This document shows positions 1 through 5,643 of a DNA stretch of 8,854 nt, in pieces. Location: NCBI GenBank assembly GCA_023388605.1, contig JAEWFX010000001.1, positions 1 through 8,854 on the forward strand, given 5' to 3'. A program made the translations under genes and the position numbers. This DNA is from Bacillota bacterium. Its GTDB lineage: Bacteria > Bacillota > Clostridia > Saccharofermentanales > DTU023. The stretch's first letter is position 1, and each line of letters opens with the position of its first letter. The notes under the pieces were generated by a model that worked only from the letters and a program-made list of their open reading frames with translations, did not search any database and had not been told where the DNA came from.

Positions 1-301
1 CTAGGTTAATAGTTACAGGAGTGGCAGGTGCTTCCTCTGGAGCTTCGGTGACATCATCTACAGGAACCAGGACGGGATCGTCGTCAGGAGCTTCTACATC
101 TTCCTCTGCAGGTGAGGGTGTAACTTCTTCAGAAGTAGTCACTTCCTCGTTTTCTATTTCGTTAGCTGGAGCTGCTACTACTGGTGCTGTTCCGTCTTCG
201 CCATTATCTTCAGCGAAAATCTCTGAATAGGTGAAGATATTCAGAGTAGTTACTAACATCAGAGAGCAAGTAAGAATGGCTAATAATTTTTTAATTTTCA
301 T
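1..301 (-). CDS. Secreted protein, N-terminal part, acidic Pro/Thr/Glu-rich (partial)
   Basis: Read on the minus strand, an ATG at 301 opens a frame with no stop for 100 codons, to the left window edge. The N-terminus is a typical signal peptide: MKIKK, a hydrophobic core over about residues 6-26, then a plausible signal peptidase I site after IFA at residue 30. The Cys at 12 lies inside the core and does not form a good lipobox. Residues 31-96 are low-complexity and rich in Glu, Asp, Pro, Ala, Thr and Val, like the flexible stalk of an exported or wall-associated protein; the functional domain must lie beyond the window. An in-frame GTG at 307 is an alternative start: it sits 6 bases after a GAAAGAG Shine-Dalgarno-like stretch (314-320), whereas the ATG is 12 bases away. 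The promoter at 336-364 faces this gene. Function is unknown. The signal peptide is well supported; the exact start is not. Confidence 0.8.
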   Translation of the reverse strand, partial: MKIKKLLAILTCSLMLVTTLNIFTYSEIFAEDNGEDGTAPVVAAPANEIENEEVTTSEEVTPSPAEEDVEAPDDDPVLVPVDDVTEAPEEAPATPVTINL

Positions 302-335
302 CTTCACAAAAGTCTCTTTCTAATATGTTGGTAGG

Positions 336-364
336 ATAGTATCAAATTTCTCAAATTGTTTCAA
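336..364 (-). promoter_or_regulatory. Sigma-A-type promoter for the minus-strand secreted protein gene
   Basis: On the minus strand, TTGAAA (364-359, five of six matches to the -35 consensus) is followed by a 17-base spacer and TACTAT (341-336, four of six matches to the -10). A TG one base before the -10 gives an extended -10. Transcription would start near 329, leaving a leader of roughly 25-30 bases before the ATG at 301. This is the best promoter visible in the window. Confidence 0.6.
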
Positions 365-366
365 TT
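354..366. promoter_or_regulatory. Dyad AATTGTTTCAATT overlapping the -35 box (possible operator)
   Basis: AATTG and CAATT form a perfect inverted repeat around a 3-base centre. The dyad covers the whole -35 hexamer (359-364) of the minus-strand promoter, where a repressor would block RNA polymerase. The DNA is AT-rich, so a chance palindrome is possible, and no regulator is identified. Confidence 0.25.
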
Positions 367-398
367 ATGTAAACAAACAACCTATAACAAGCCTTTTT

Positions 399-569
399 AA
401 AGAATATATCTCCTTAGAAACCAAAATTGCACAAAGTAAAGACCTGTATTACAGTGCTCTTACTAAGGTGCAAAATGGCTGGCGTGAAGGTGCACTACGA
501 AAGCTAGTATCATCTGGAGAATTGAAAAGAGAAGGCCGGGGCAAAAATATTTGCTACTATCGGTTGTAG
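399..569 (+). pseudogene. C-terminal winged-helix-like remnant, no start codon
   Basis: A plus-strand frame is open from 324 to a TAG at 567-569 but has no ATG, and no GTG or TTG with a usable ribosome binding site. The last 40 or so residues look like real protein: GWREGALRKLVSSGELKREG followed by GRGKNICYYRL. That is the pattern of a recognition helix, a turn, a Lys/Arg-rich wing and an aromatic end strand, as in C-terminal winged-helix domains of AlbA-type, Fic-type and similar regulators (family knowledge; the match is to the pattern, not to one family). The sequence before about 400 is AT-rich, overlaps the opposing promoter and does not look like protein. I infer the tail of a larger DNA-binding protein whose front has been lost. 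Its stop lies 9 bases before the cupin start. A short coding gene using a rare start is less likely. Confidence 0.5.
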
Positions 570-578
570 AGGTATCTA

Positions 579-1061
579 ATGTCTGTTAAACAAACTTCTA
601 GTCAAGTTGGAAATGAAAATCAAAATACTGATAAATATATCATTGCTACGAAGGAAGAGATGATCGACAAACTAGACTTCCCTTTTGGCTCTGTCAACCA
701 AGCTTTAAGTTCTTGCTTTACCGGCAAGAGCTATATAGCTGTTGTAAATGAAGGACCTCCCAAAGTCAGCAATGTGATATTTGAACCTGGCTGCCGCAAC
801 AACTGGCATATCCATCATGCAGATGAAGGAGGTGGACAGCTACTTATTTGTCTTGCGGGAGTCGGTTGGTACCAGGAGTGGGGCAAGCCAGCTCAACGAC
901 TTGTTCCAGGCAAAATCGTCAATATCCCTGCTGGAGTGAAACACTGGCATGGAGCTGCGAAAAATAGCTGGTTTTCTCATCTCGCCATGGGTATACCTGG
1001 TCTCAATTGCCGTTATGAGTGGTGCGAAAAAGTAGATGATGAGGACTACCTAGCTCTCTGA
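579..1061 (+). CDS. Single-domain cupin protein
   Basis: 160 residues with one conserved beta-barrel (cupin_2-type) domain at about 50-140. Motif 1 is G71-C-R-N-N-W-H77-I-H79 followed by Q87 and G94; motif 2 is G111-K-I-V-N-I-P117-A-G-V-K-H122. H77, H79, Q87 and H122 are the expected metal ligands. The GWYQEWG stretch at 96-102 and the HWHGA stretch at 122-126 are typical of small cupins that accompany or are fused to carboxymuconolactone decarboxylase-like proteins, often annotated as oxidoreductase-linked cupins; no such partner gene is present here. Residues 1-20 are polar and probably disordered. The spacing between H79 and Q87 is longer than usual (HHADEGGGQ). The ATG at 579 has an AGAGG ribosome binding site at about 568-572. 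The gene converges on the DUF4015 gene, with 41 bases between the stop codons. The fold is secure; the substrate is unknown. Confidence 0.85.
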   Translation: MSVKQTSSQVGNENQNTDKYIIATKEEMIDKLDFPFGSVNQALSSCFTGKSYIAVVNEGPPKVSNVIFEPGCRNNWHIHHADEGGGQLLICLAGVGWYQEWGKPAQRLVPGKIVNIPAGVKHWHGAAKNSWFSHLAMGIPGLNCRYEWCEKVDDEDYLAL

Positions 1062-1102
1062 GTAGGCTGATCGATTGAGATCAATAATCCTAAATGTGCA
1101 AG

Positions 1103-2530
1103 CTATTCCAAATCATATGCCTTTAAATCGAGATCAGGATAAGTTTCGCCAGCATTCCATAGAAACCATTGATCGATACCTTGGTCAGCTAGAGCATCGA
1201 TTTGCTCTTGTATTTCCTTAGTTCCATAGGACATATAGTAGCCGTCAGGTAGGTATTCAGCGGTAAAAGCCTGGATATACGGTCTGAGGGTGGAAAATTC
1301 TGTGCGGTCGATATTGCGGTCACCGTCGATGATGGCGTTTTTGACTACAGCATAGGGATCGAGGTCTGGCTTTTCAAAAAATTCATCGCCGATGTAGCTG
1401 CCAATACCGTTGCCAGTGTAGTGTGTGCTGCCGTTGGCATAATGCGAAGGATAGATCATCGGGCAGATATTGCTGATACCGTTTAAGCCGATGGTGCTCC
1501 AACGTTGACCAATTGCCTCTCCGTCCATCTCGCTCGTCATAACTATCGAAAATAGATCAGCTCCCACAGGTGTTTTGAGATTATGTTGTACAGAGATAGC
1601 CATGGTCTGCAAAAAACGATTGAGTGCTTGATGACGTTCAGGAGTCACATCAGGTTCACCAAAATATGGTTCTGCATTTTCTTCAGGTGATCCGGAGGGA
1701 AAACGCACATAGTCTAGTTGGATCTCATCGAGACCATAGCCGATGGCTTCTGTGGCTATGTCTGCTAAATATTTCCAGACAGTGGGATTGTATGGGCTAG
1801 CAAAAACATTGCTACCATCGAGAGGGAAGTGCAGCGGATTACCGTTCTTATCCTGGATGCAGAGATCGGGCCGTTTTTCGGCCATCACAGTATCTTTAAA
1901 ACAGACCATACGACCGATCACACGTATATTGTTTTCGTGGCAGCGGTCGATGACTGCCTTGAGATTGACAGGGTTGATGATGGCGTCCATCTCTTGTGCG
2001 AGCGGTACTTTAGAGTCGTAGAGTACGCCCCACGATTCTTTGATGTCGATGACGAAGGTGTTGACGGGTGTGTTCTTGACCAGATCGAAGTAATAATCCA
2101 GATGATTGAGATTGTATACATAGATGCCACGAACTTTAGGTAACTCAAATTTACCGTCACCAGTTTTTTCGGGTAAAGGTCCAAAAAATTTGTCGATCAA
2201 CTGCTGTGTTTCTAAATCTTCGAAGTCGCCGATCCCTGCTTTGGCAGTATCAGTCATACTCGCAGGATCTTGAGAAGGCTTAGTCGATTTATTTTTATCA
2301 CCTGTACTATCCGTGTCTGTAGTAGGTGTAGTAGTTTGACTAGCTCTAGCTTGTTCTAAAGCTGCTATCTCACGCTCTAGACTATTGGCTTTATCATTAT
2401 AAAAATTGCTGAAGATATCAAAGCGCAACTGGTAGATAATGGCTGCTGAGAAGAGGAAGATCAGCACAGAAAAAATTATGGTTAAACGACGATAGAGACG
2501 TCGTTTTGCACGCGGTGAGTTTTTGGGCAT
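1103..2530 (-). CDS. Membrane-anchored putative glycoside hydrolase, DUF4015 family
   Basis: 475 residues. A basic N-terminus (PRAKRRLYRR) and one membrane helix at about 16-34 indicate an uncleaved signal anchor with the body outside the cell. A short coiled-coil-like stretch (about 46-62) and a Thr/Ser/Asp/Lys-rich linker (64-98) follow. The catalytic-type region, about 130-460, matches the putative glycoside hydrolase family DUF4015 (a TIM-barrel fold related to GH13-like enzymes): KVRGIYVYN at 132-140, FVIDIKE at 159-165, RVIGRMVCFKD at 203-213, DEIQLDYVRFP at 268-278, CPMIYPSHY at 356-364 and WFLWNAG at 455-461. Acidic residues D162, E165, D273 and E269 sit at strand ends where catalysis is expected, but which are catalytic is not known to me. 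The start is set by a perfect AGGAGG (2540-2535) 4 bases upstream. A role in cell-surface or wall polysaccharide turnover is an inference; family membership is strong. Confidence 0.88.
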   Translation of the reverse strand: MPKNSPRAKRRLYRRLTIIFSVLIFLFSAAIIYQLRFDIFSNFYNDKANSLEREIAALEQARASQTTTPTTDTDSTGDKNKSTKPSQDPASMTDTAKAGIGDFEDLETQQLIDKFFGPLPEKTGDGKFELPKVRGIYVYNLNHLDYYFDLVKNTPVNTFVIDIKESWGVLYDSKVPLAQEMDAIINPVNLKAVIDRCHENNIRVIGRMVCFKDTVMAEKRPDLCIQDKNGNPLHFPLDGSNVFASPYNPTVWKYLADIATEAIGYGLDEIQLDYVRFPSGSPEENAEPYFGEPDVTPERHQALNRFLQTMAISVQHNLKTPVGADLFSIVMTSEMDGEAIGQRWSTIGLNGISNICPMIYPSHYANGSTHYTGNGIGSYIGDEFFEKPDLDPYAVVKNAIIDGDRNIDRTEFSTLRPYIQAFTAEYLPDGYYMSYGTKEIQEQIDALADQGIDQWFLWNAGETYPDLDLKAYDLE

Positions 2531-2534
2531 AATT

Positions 2535-2540
2535 CCTCCT
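2535..2540 (-). promoter_or_regulatory. Shine-Dalgarno AGGAGG of the DUF4015 gene
   Basis: A perfect AGGAGG read on the minus strand, 4 bases before the ATG at 2530. It fixes that start codon and leaves a short divergent intergenic region. Confidence 0.8.
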
Positions 2541-2550
2541 AATTAAACAG

Positions 2551-2562
2551 TATTATATAATA
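2551..2562. promoter_or_regulatory. Palindromic -10 region TATTATATAATA in a divergent intergenic region
   Basis: The 12-base palindrome is perfectly self-complementary and holds TATAAT on both strands (2556-2561 forward, 2557-2552 reverse). It lies between two divergent genes with starts at 2530 and 2595. The matching -35 positions are poor on both sides (TTCCTC forward, CTGCAA reverse, 17-base spacing). A second forward option is TAAACA (2544-2549) with TACGAT (2567-2572). A shared promoter is likely from the layout, but the exact hexamers are uncertain. Confidence 0.45.
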
Positions 2563-2594
2563 CAGGTACGATATTTGCAGAAAGCGAGCTTTAT

Positions 2595-3020
2595 ATGCTG
2601 ATTCGAGATTGTGCTGGCGGCGTAGTTTTCTACGAGAATATGGTATTGATGATCAAGAACGATAAGGCTGAGTGGAGTTTCCCCAAAGCCATAGTGCACG
2701 AAGATGTGGAAGAGAGCAAAGTGGCTATCGAGAGTGTGCGCTTCCTAGCTGGTGTGCGTGCATATATCTTAGATGAAGCTGGCGATACAGCCTACGAATT
2801 TTATTCTCGTTCGCTGGAACGTCCTGTCGCTAATCACATCGAGTGGTATGTGATGACTGCTGATTCTAGCGAGACTGAGCTCAATCCTGATTACGGTTTG
2901 GCTGACGCTAAGTTTTTCCCGGTCAGTGAAGCTCTCGAAGTAGTCACCTACTCTCAAGAACGCAAGCTGCTTTCGGTCGCTTATCAAAAATACTTAGAGT
3001 TGAGTCGCAGCGATGCCTAG
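2595..3020 (+). CDS. NUDIX-fold protein with a degenerate, probably inactive catalytic box
   Basis: 141 residues. The start CAGGVVFYE (6-14), then VLMIKND and EWSFPK (26-31), is the normal opening of a NUDIX hydrolase, and the C-terminal part with WYVM (84-87) and AKFFPVSEA (105-113) also follows the fold. The NUDIX box GX5EX7REUXEEXGU should span residues 32-54. Here the first Gly is Ala32, the first Glu position is Val38, and the RE and EE positions are E46-S47 and F50-L51; only V48, G53 and V54 fit. The Mg-binding glutamates are therefore absent, so pyrophosphohydrolase activity is unlikely and a binding or regulatory role is more plausible. The frame is intact with no sign of decay. The ribosome binding site is weak (GCGAG, about 2584-2588). 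It is the first gene of the plus-strand cluster, 43 bases before yigZ. Alternative view: an ordinary NUDIX protein with shifted acidic residues (E36, E39, E40). Confidence 0.75.
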   Translation: MLIRDCAGGVVFYENMVLMIKNDKAEWSFPKAIVHEDVEESKVAIESVRFLAGVRAYILDEAGDTAYEFYSRSLERPVANHIEWYVMTADSSETELNPDYGLADAKFFPVSEALEVVTYSQERKLLSVAYQKYLELSRSDA

Positions 3021-3063
3021 CATAAAAGCTGTTTGAGTACGCCCTGAGTTCATTGAGTTAGAG

Positions 3064-3732
3064 ATGAGTAGTCGAGAGCATAAGTTAGAAGAAGCAGCTC
3101 TAAAACGGCAGCGGTATTTTACAGTTGAGTCAGAACAGAGCAGCGAATTTATCGAGAAAAAGTCACGGTTTATCGGTGTATGTGCACCGGTCAACAGTGT
3201 AGAAGCTGCGGAAGAGTTTGTGCGCAGCCAACGCCAGAAGTATCCCGATGCCAGGCATTGCGTATATGCATGGATCGTCAACGGCACAGAGATGTACATG
3301 CGTTTTTCCGATGACGGTGAGCCGCAGGGTACGGGTGGTAAACCTGTGCTCAATGTATTGCAGAGTCAGTCGCTCGAGAACGTAGCGGTATGTGTGATCC
3401 GTTATTTCGGTGGCATCTTGCTGGGCACTGGTGGTTTGACCAGAGCATACAGCAAGGCGGCTAGTGCAGCAGTGGAGCGTGCAAAAATTGTAGAATATCA
3501 GTTGCAAAAAGAGTTTACTATTAAGACTGATTACGCTCAGGCGGATAAGTTGCGCTACCGTTTGGAAACACAAAATTTTGTGCAGACTATGCCTCTTTAC
3601 ACCGAGTCGGTGAGTTGGCAAGTAGTGACAGTGCCAGAACGTATGGAGGAGCTACGTGATATGATCGCGGAAGTGACGGCTGATACAGTGGAGCTCGAAG
3701 TCGGGGAGTATCGATATCATCGGATCAATTAG
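3064..3732 (+). CDS. yigZ: YigZ/IMPACT family protein (UPF0029)
   Basis: 222 residues, the usual length for bacterial YigZ (YvyE in Bacillus). The IMPACT N-terminal domain covers about 25-135, with EKKSRFIG at 31-38, the signature SDDGEPQGTGGKP at 82-94 and VIRYFGGILLGTGGL at 111-125, then the RAYSKAA helix. A small ferredoxin-like C-terminal domain (DUF1949 type) covers about 148-208. The eukaryotic relative IMPACT binds the GCN1 translation regulator; the bacterial function is not settled, but a ribosome- or RNA-linked role is usually suggested. The ATG at 3064 is the only start after an in-frame stop at 3034; its ribosome binding site (GAGTTAGAG) is weak. About 15 extra residues (SREHKLEEAALKRQR) precede the usual start of homologues. 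The stop codon overlaps the AGGAGG of yebC, which suggests co-translation. Confidence 0.92.
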   Translation: MSSREHKLEEAALKRQRYFTVESEQSSEFIEKKSRFIGVCAPVNSVEAAEEFVRSQRQKYPDARHCVYAWIVNGTEMYMRFSDDGEPQGTGGKPVLNVLQSQSLENVAVCVIRYFGGILLGTGGLTRAYSKAASAAVERAKIVEYQLQKEFTIKTDYAQADKLRYRLETQNFVQTMPLYTESVSWQVVTVPERMEELRDMIAEVTADTVELEVGEYRYHRIN

Positions 3733-3740
3733 GAGGTCGA

Positions 3741-4463
3741 ATGTCAGGACATTCAAAGTGGAATAACATCAAACGTCGCAAGGAAGCGGTAGATTCCAAA
3801 CGCGGCAAGATTTTTACCAAGCTAGGCAGAGAAATTCAATTGGCAGTCAAGCAAGGTGGAGCTGATCCCGAGAGTAATCGCAGCTTGCAAGATGCCATCA
3901 ATCGAGCTAAATCCAACAATATGCCTAATGACAGCATTCAACGTTCAATTAAACGTGCTGCAGGCATGGATAACACTGATAATTATGAGGAAGTGACCTA
4001 CGAAGGTTATGGCCCAGGCGGAGTCGCGGTTTTAGTTCGTACTCTGACCGATAACCGCAATCGTACAGCTGGTGAAGTGCGTCATATCTTCGACAAATAT
4101 GGCGGCAATTTAGGCACTACCGGTTGCGTTTCTTTCCAATTTGAACAACGTGGAGTTCTCTTGCTCGATCGTGAGAACAATCCAGACGAAGATACAGTGA
4201 TGATGGATGCCCTAGATTCGGGTGCAGATGATGTATCTGCTTCTGAGGAAGGTTATGAGATCATGACTTCGGTAGAAGATTATTATAGTGTTCAAGATAA
4301 TCTCAAACAAAAGGGTTATAACTTGACCGATGCGACCTTGGGACCTGTGCCCAATATTACTGTCGAGATCAAAGATCCAGAGATAGAGGCACAGTTAGAT
4401 AAGCTCATCGATTTTCTCGAAGATATCGATGATGTACAAGATGTCTACCACAATCGCGCCTAG
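3741..4463 (+). CDS. yebC: YebC/TACO1/PmpR family protein
   Basis: 240 residues, the standard family length. The start MSGHSKWNNIKRRK followed by KRGKIFTKLGREI is the hallmark of the family. Other conserved segments are NNMPNDSIQRSIKRA, YEEVTYEGYGPGGVAVLV and TLTDNRNRTAGEVRHIF followed by GGNLGTTGCV. Members have been described as DNA-binding transcription regulators and, for TACO1 and some bacterial members, as translation factors that help ribosomes through difficult stretches such as polyproline. The sequence alone does not decide between these roles. AGGAGG at 3731-3736 overlaps the yigZ stop, and the next gene begins 6 bases after the yebC stop, so this is a tightly coupled operon. The protein is cytoplasmic and very acidic in its last third (EIEAQLDKLIDFLEDIDDVQ). 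Confidence 0.95.
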   Translation: MSGHSKWNNIKRRKEAVDSKRGKIFTKLGREIQLAVKQGGADPESNRSLQDAINRAKSNNMPNDSIQRSIKRAAGMDNTDNYEEVTYEGYGPGGVAVLVRTLTDNRNRTAGEVRHIFDKYGGNLGTTGCVSFQFEQRGVLLLDRENNPDEDTVMMDALDSGADDVSASEEGYEIMTSVEDYYSVQDNLKQKGYNLTDATLGPVPNITVEIKDPEIEAQLDKLIDFLEDIDDVQDVYHNRA

Positions 4464-4469
4464 GAGCAA

Positions 4470-5576
4470 ATGGCACAGAGAGGTTGGCTGAAAAATTTAC
4501 GCAAACGTCGTCAAGTGGCGGTGACAGAGCAAGTTTCTGAAACCGATAGCTTGTCGCAGTCTGCAAGTGTAATGCGCGAGATTGTGAATTTCAGCAATCG
4601 CTGGTCTCAGCTGACGGCAAAGCCCGTGTTTAAGCCTTTCAACCATCTTTCAGAGATAAGTGGTGAAGATCAAGATACGGGTGAGTGGATAGCTAATCTA
4701 GCTGGCAGTTACAGCGACAACTTATCTGAGATCGCAGTTATAGCTTTTATCGGACCTTCGGGCACGGGTAAGAGCACACGTGCCACTGGCCTAGCAACTC
4801 AGTACGGTATCGGCTATATGATCGACGATGGTTTGCTGATTAACGGCGGCAGAATCGTAGCAGGAACTTCAGCCAAGCGAGCTACAACCAAAATAGATTC
4901 GGTACGACGAGCGATTTTCGCTGATCCCACCAGTGCAAGCAATATGCGGCGTGTGCTAGCAGAGCATGCTCCGCCGAGTTTGCTGATTTTAGGTACATCG
5001 GATTCGATGCTAGAAAAAATTTGTACTAATCTCGGTCTCAATCAACCGGCGATGCGGATTAAGATCGAGGATGTCACTACGGAGAGTGAGCGTTTGACGG
5101 CTCGCCATGTGCGTATGACTGAAGGCAAGCATACCATCCCTGTCCCGAGCATGGAGATCAAACATGAGTTTTCGGGCAGCATCTTGGATCCGCTCTTCAA
5201 ATTGCGCAGACGTTTCGAACGTTCGCAAGATCGCTATTCGCGTTTGCCAGCGGGTGAACGCACCGTGGTGCGACCTACCTTTTCCAGTCTCGGCAAGTAT
5301 TCCCTGTCAGATGAAGCTTTGGGAATGTTGACTAAGCTCATCGTCTGCGAGATAGATGGTGTCGAAGAAATGAACGAATTTTGGGTGCGGCAACAACCTT
5401 ACGGAGCGACCATCAATGCTGATCTGACCTTGCGTTATGGTTGCAATGCTCAGCAATTGCTGCGAGAAGCTCAAAAGCGTGTGGGAGAGAAGATCGAGGA
5501 GATCACAGCTATAAATATTGTGGCTGTCAATCTACGTGCTGTCAGGGTAGCGACCGACAAAATTTCGATTGAATAG
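4470..5576 (+). CDS. P-loop NTPase fused to an Asp23-like domain
   Basis: 368 residues. A basic N-terminus (KNLRKRRQ) is followed by a linker to about 85. A P-loop domain then runs to about 245: Walker A GPSGTGKST at 95-103, YMIDDGLLINGG at 116-127, AGTSAKR at 131-137, a hydrophobic strand LLILGTSDS at 171-179 that could be Walker B-like, and HTIPVPSMEIK at 221-231. A conserved joint, VVRPTFSSLGKYSLSD (266-281), leads into a C-terminal domain resembling the Asp23/Gls24 alkaline-shock family: IDGVEEM (295-301), NADLTLRYG (316-324), AQKRVGEKIEE (334-344), then VAVNLRAVRV (351-360). I recall proteins of this layout as conserved but uncharacterised in Clostridia. The DD at 119-120 recalls HPr-kinase-like P-loops, so a kinase or a nucleotide switch are both possible. 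The stop of yebC supplies TAGGAG as ribosome binding site. The architecture is well supported; the function is unknown. Confidence 0.8.
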   Translation: MAQRGWLKNLRKRRQVAVTEQVSETDSLSQSASVMREIVNFSNRWSQLTAKPVFKPFNHLSEISGEDQDTGEWIANLAGSYSDNLSEIAVIAFIGPSGTGKSTRATGLATQYGIGYMIDDGLLINGGRIVAGTSAKRATTKIDSVRRAIFADPTSASNMRRVLAEHAPPSLLILGTSDSMLEKICTNLGLNQPAMRIKIEDVTTESERLTARHVRMTEGKHTIPVPSMEIKHEFSGSILDPLFKLRRRFERSQDRYSRLPAGERTVVRPTFSSLGKYSLSDEALGMLTKLIVCEIDGVEEMNEFWVRQQPYGATINADLTLRYGCNAQQLLREAQKRVGEKIEEITAINIVAVNLRAVRVATDKISIE

Positions 5577-5591
5577 CGACTCGAAATATTG

Positions 5592-5620
5592 TTACAATAA
5601 CATAACGTTAAGCTTAGATA
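5592..5620 (+). promoter_or_regulatory. Weak candidate promoter before the tailed membrane protein gene
   Basis: TTACAA (5592-5597), a 17-base spacer and TAGATA (5615-5620) lie in the 67-base gap after the P-loop gene, the largest gap in the cluster. The -10 match is only about three of six, so this is a guess driven mostly by the gap. Read-through from upstream is equally possible. Confidence 0.2.
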
Positions 5621-5631
5621 TTAGTTACAGA

Positions 5632-5638
5632 AAGAGGA
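5632..5638 (+). promoter_or_regulatory. Ribosome binding site AAGAGGA choosing ATG 5644
   Basis: AAGAGGA lies 5 bases before the ATG at 5644. The same frame is also open upstream from a TTG at 5569, which overlaps the previous gene and has no Shine-Dalgarno sequence. This site therefore favours the shorter, 352-residue product. Confidence 0.65.
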
Positions 5639-5643
5639 ACAAT

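Noticed and set aside
21..230. Ser/Thr/Gly-rich open frame on the plus strand
   Set aside because: It lies opposite the signal-peptide protein gene. Its Ser/Thr/Gly repeats are the antisense reading of the acidic Pro/Glu/Thr stalk, and it has no ribosome binding site or recognisable domain.
1062..1102. Possible bidirectional terminator between the convergent cupin and DUF4015 genes
   Set aside because: The only hairpin seen is a 5-bp stem (TGATC 1068-1072 with GATCA 1079-1083) without a U-run on either strand, too weak to call.
1743..2184. Overlapping frames inside the DUF4015 gene on both strands
   Set aside because: They have no family motifs, while the minus-strand DUF4015 frame carries conserved blocks through the whole stretch.
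3163..3621. 152-codon minus-strand frame opposite yigZ
   Set aside because: It sits wholly opposite conserved YigZ motifs, has Cys/His/Leu-rich antisense composition and no ribosome binding site.
5569..5643. Extended start (TTG at 5569) for the tailed membrane protein
   Set aside because: It overlaps the previous gene by 8 bases and has no Shine-Dalgarno sequence. The added residues have no domain character, and ATG 5644 has a good ribosome binding site.
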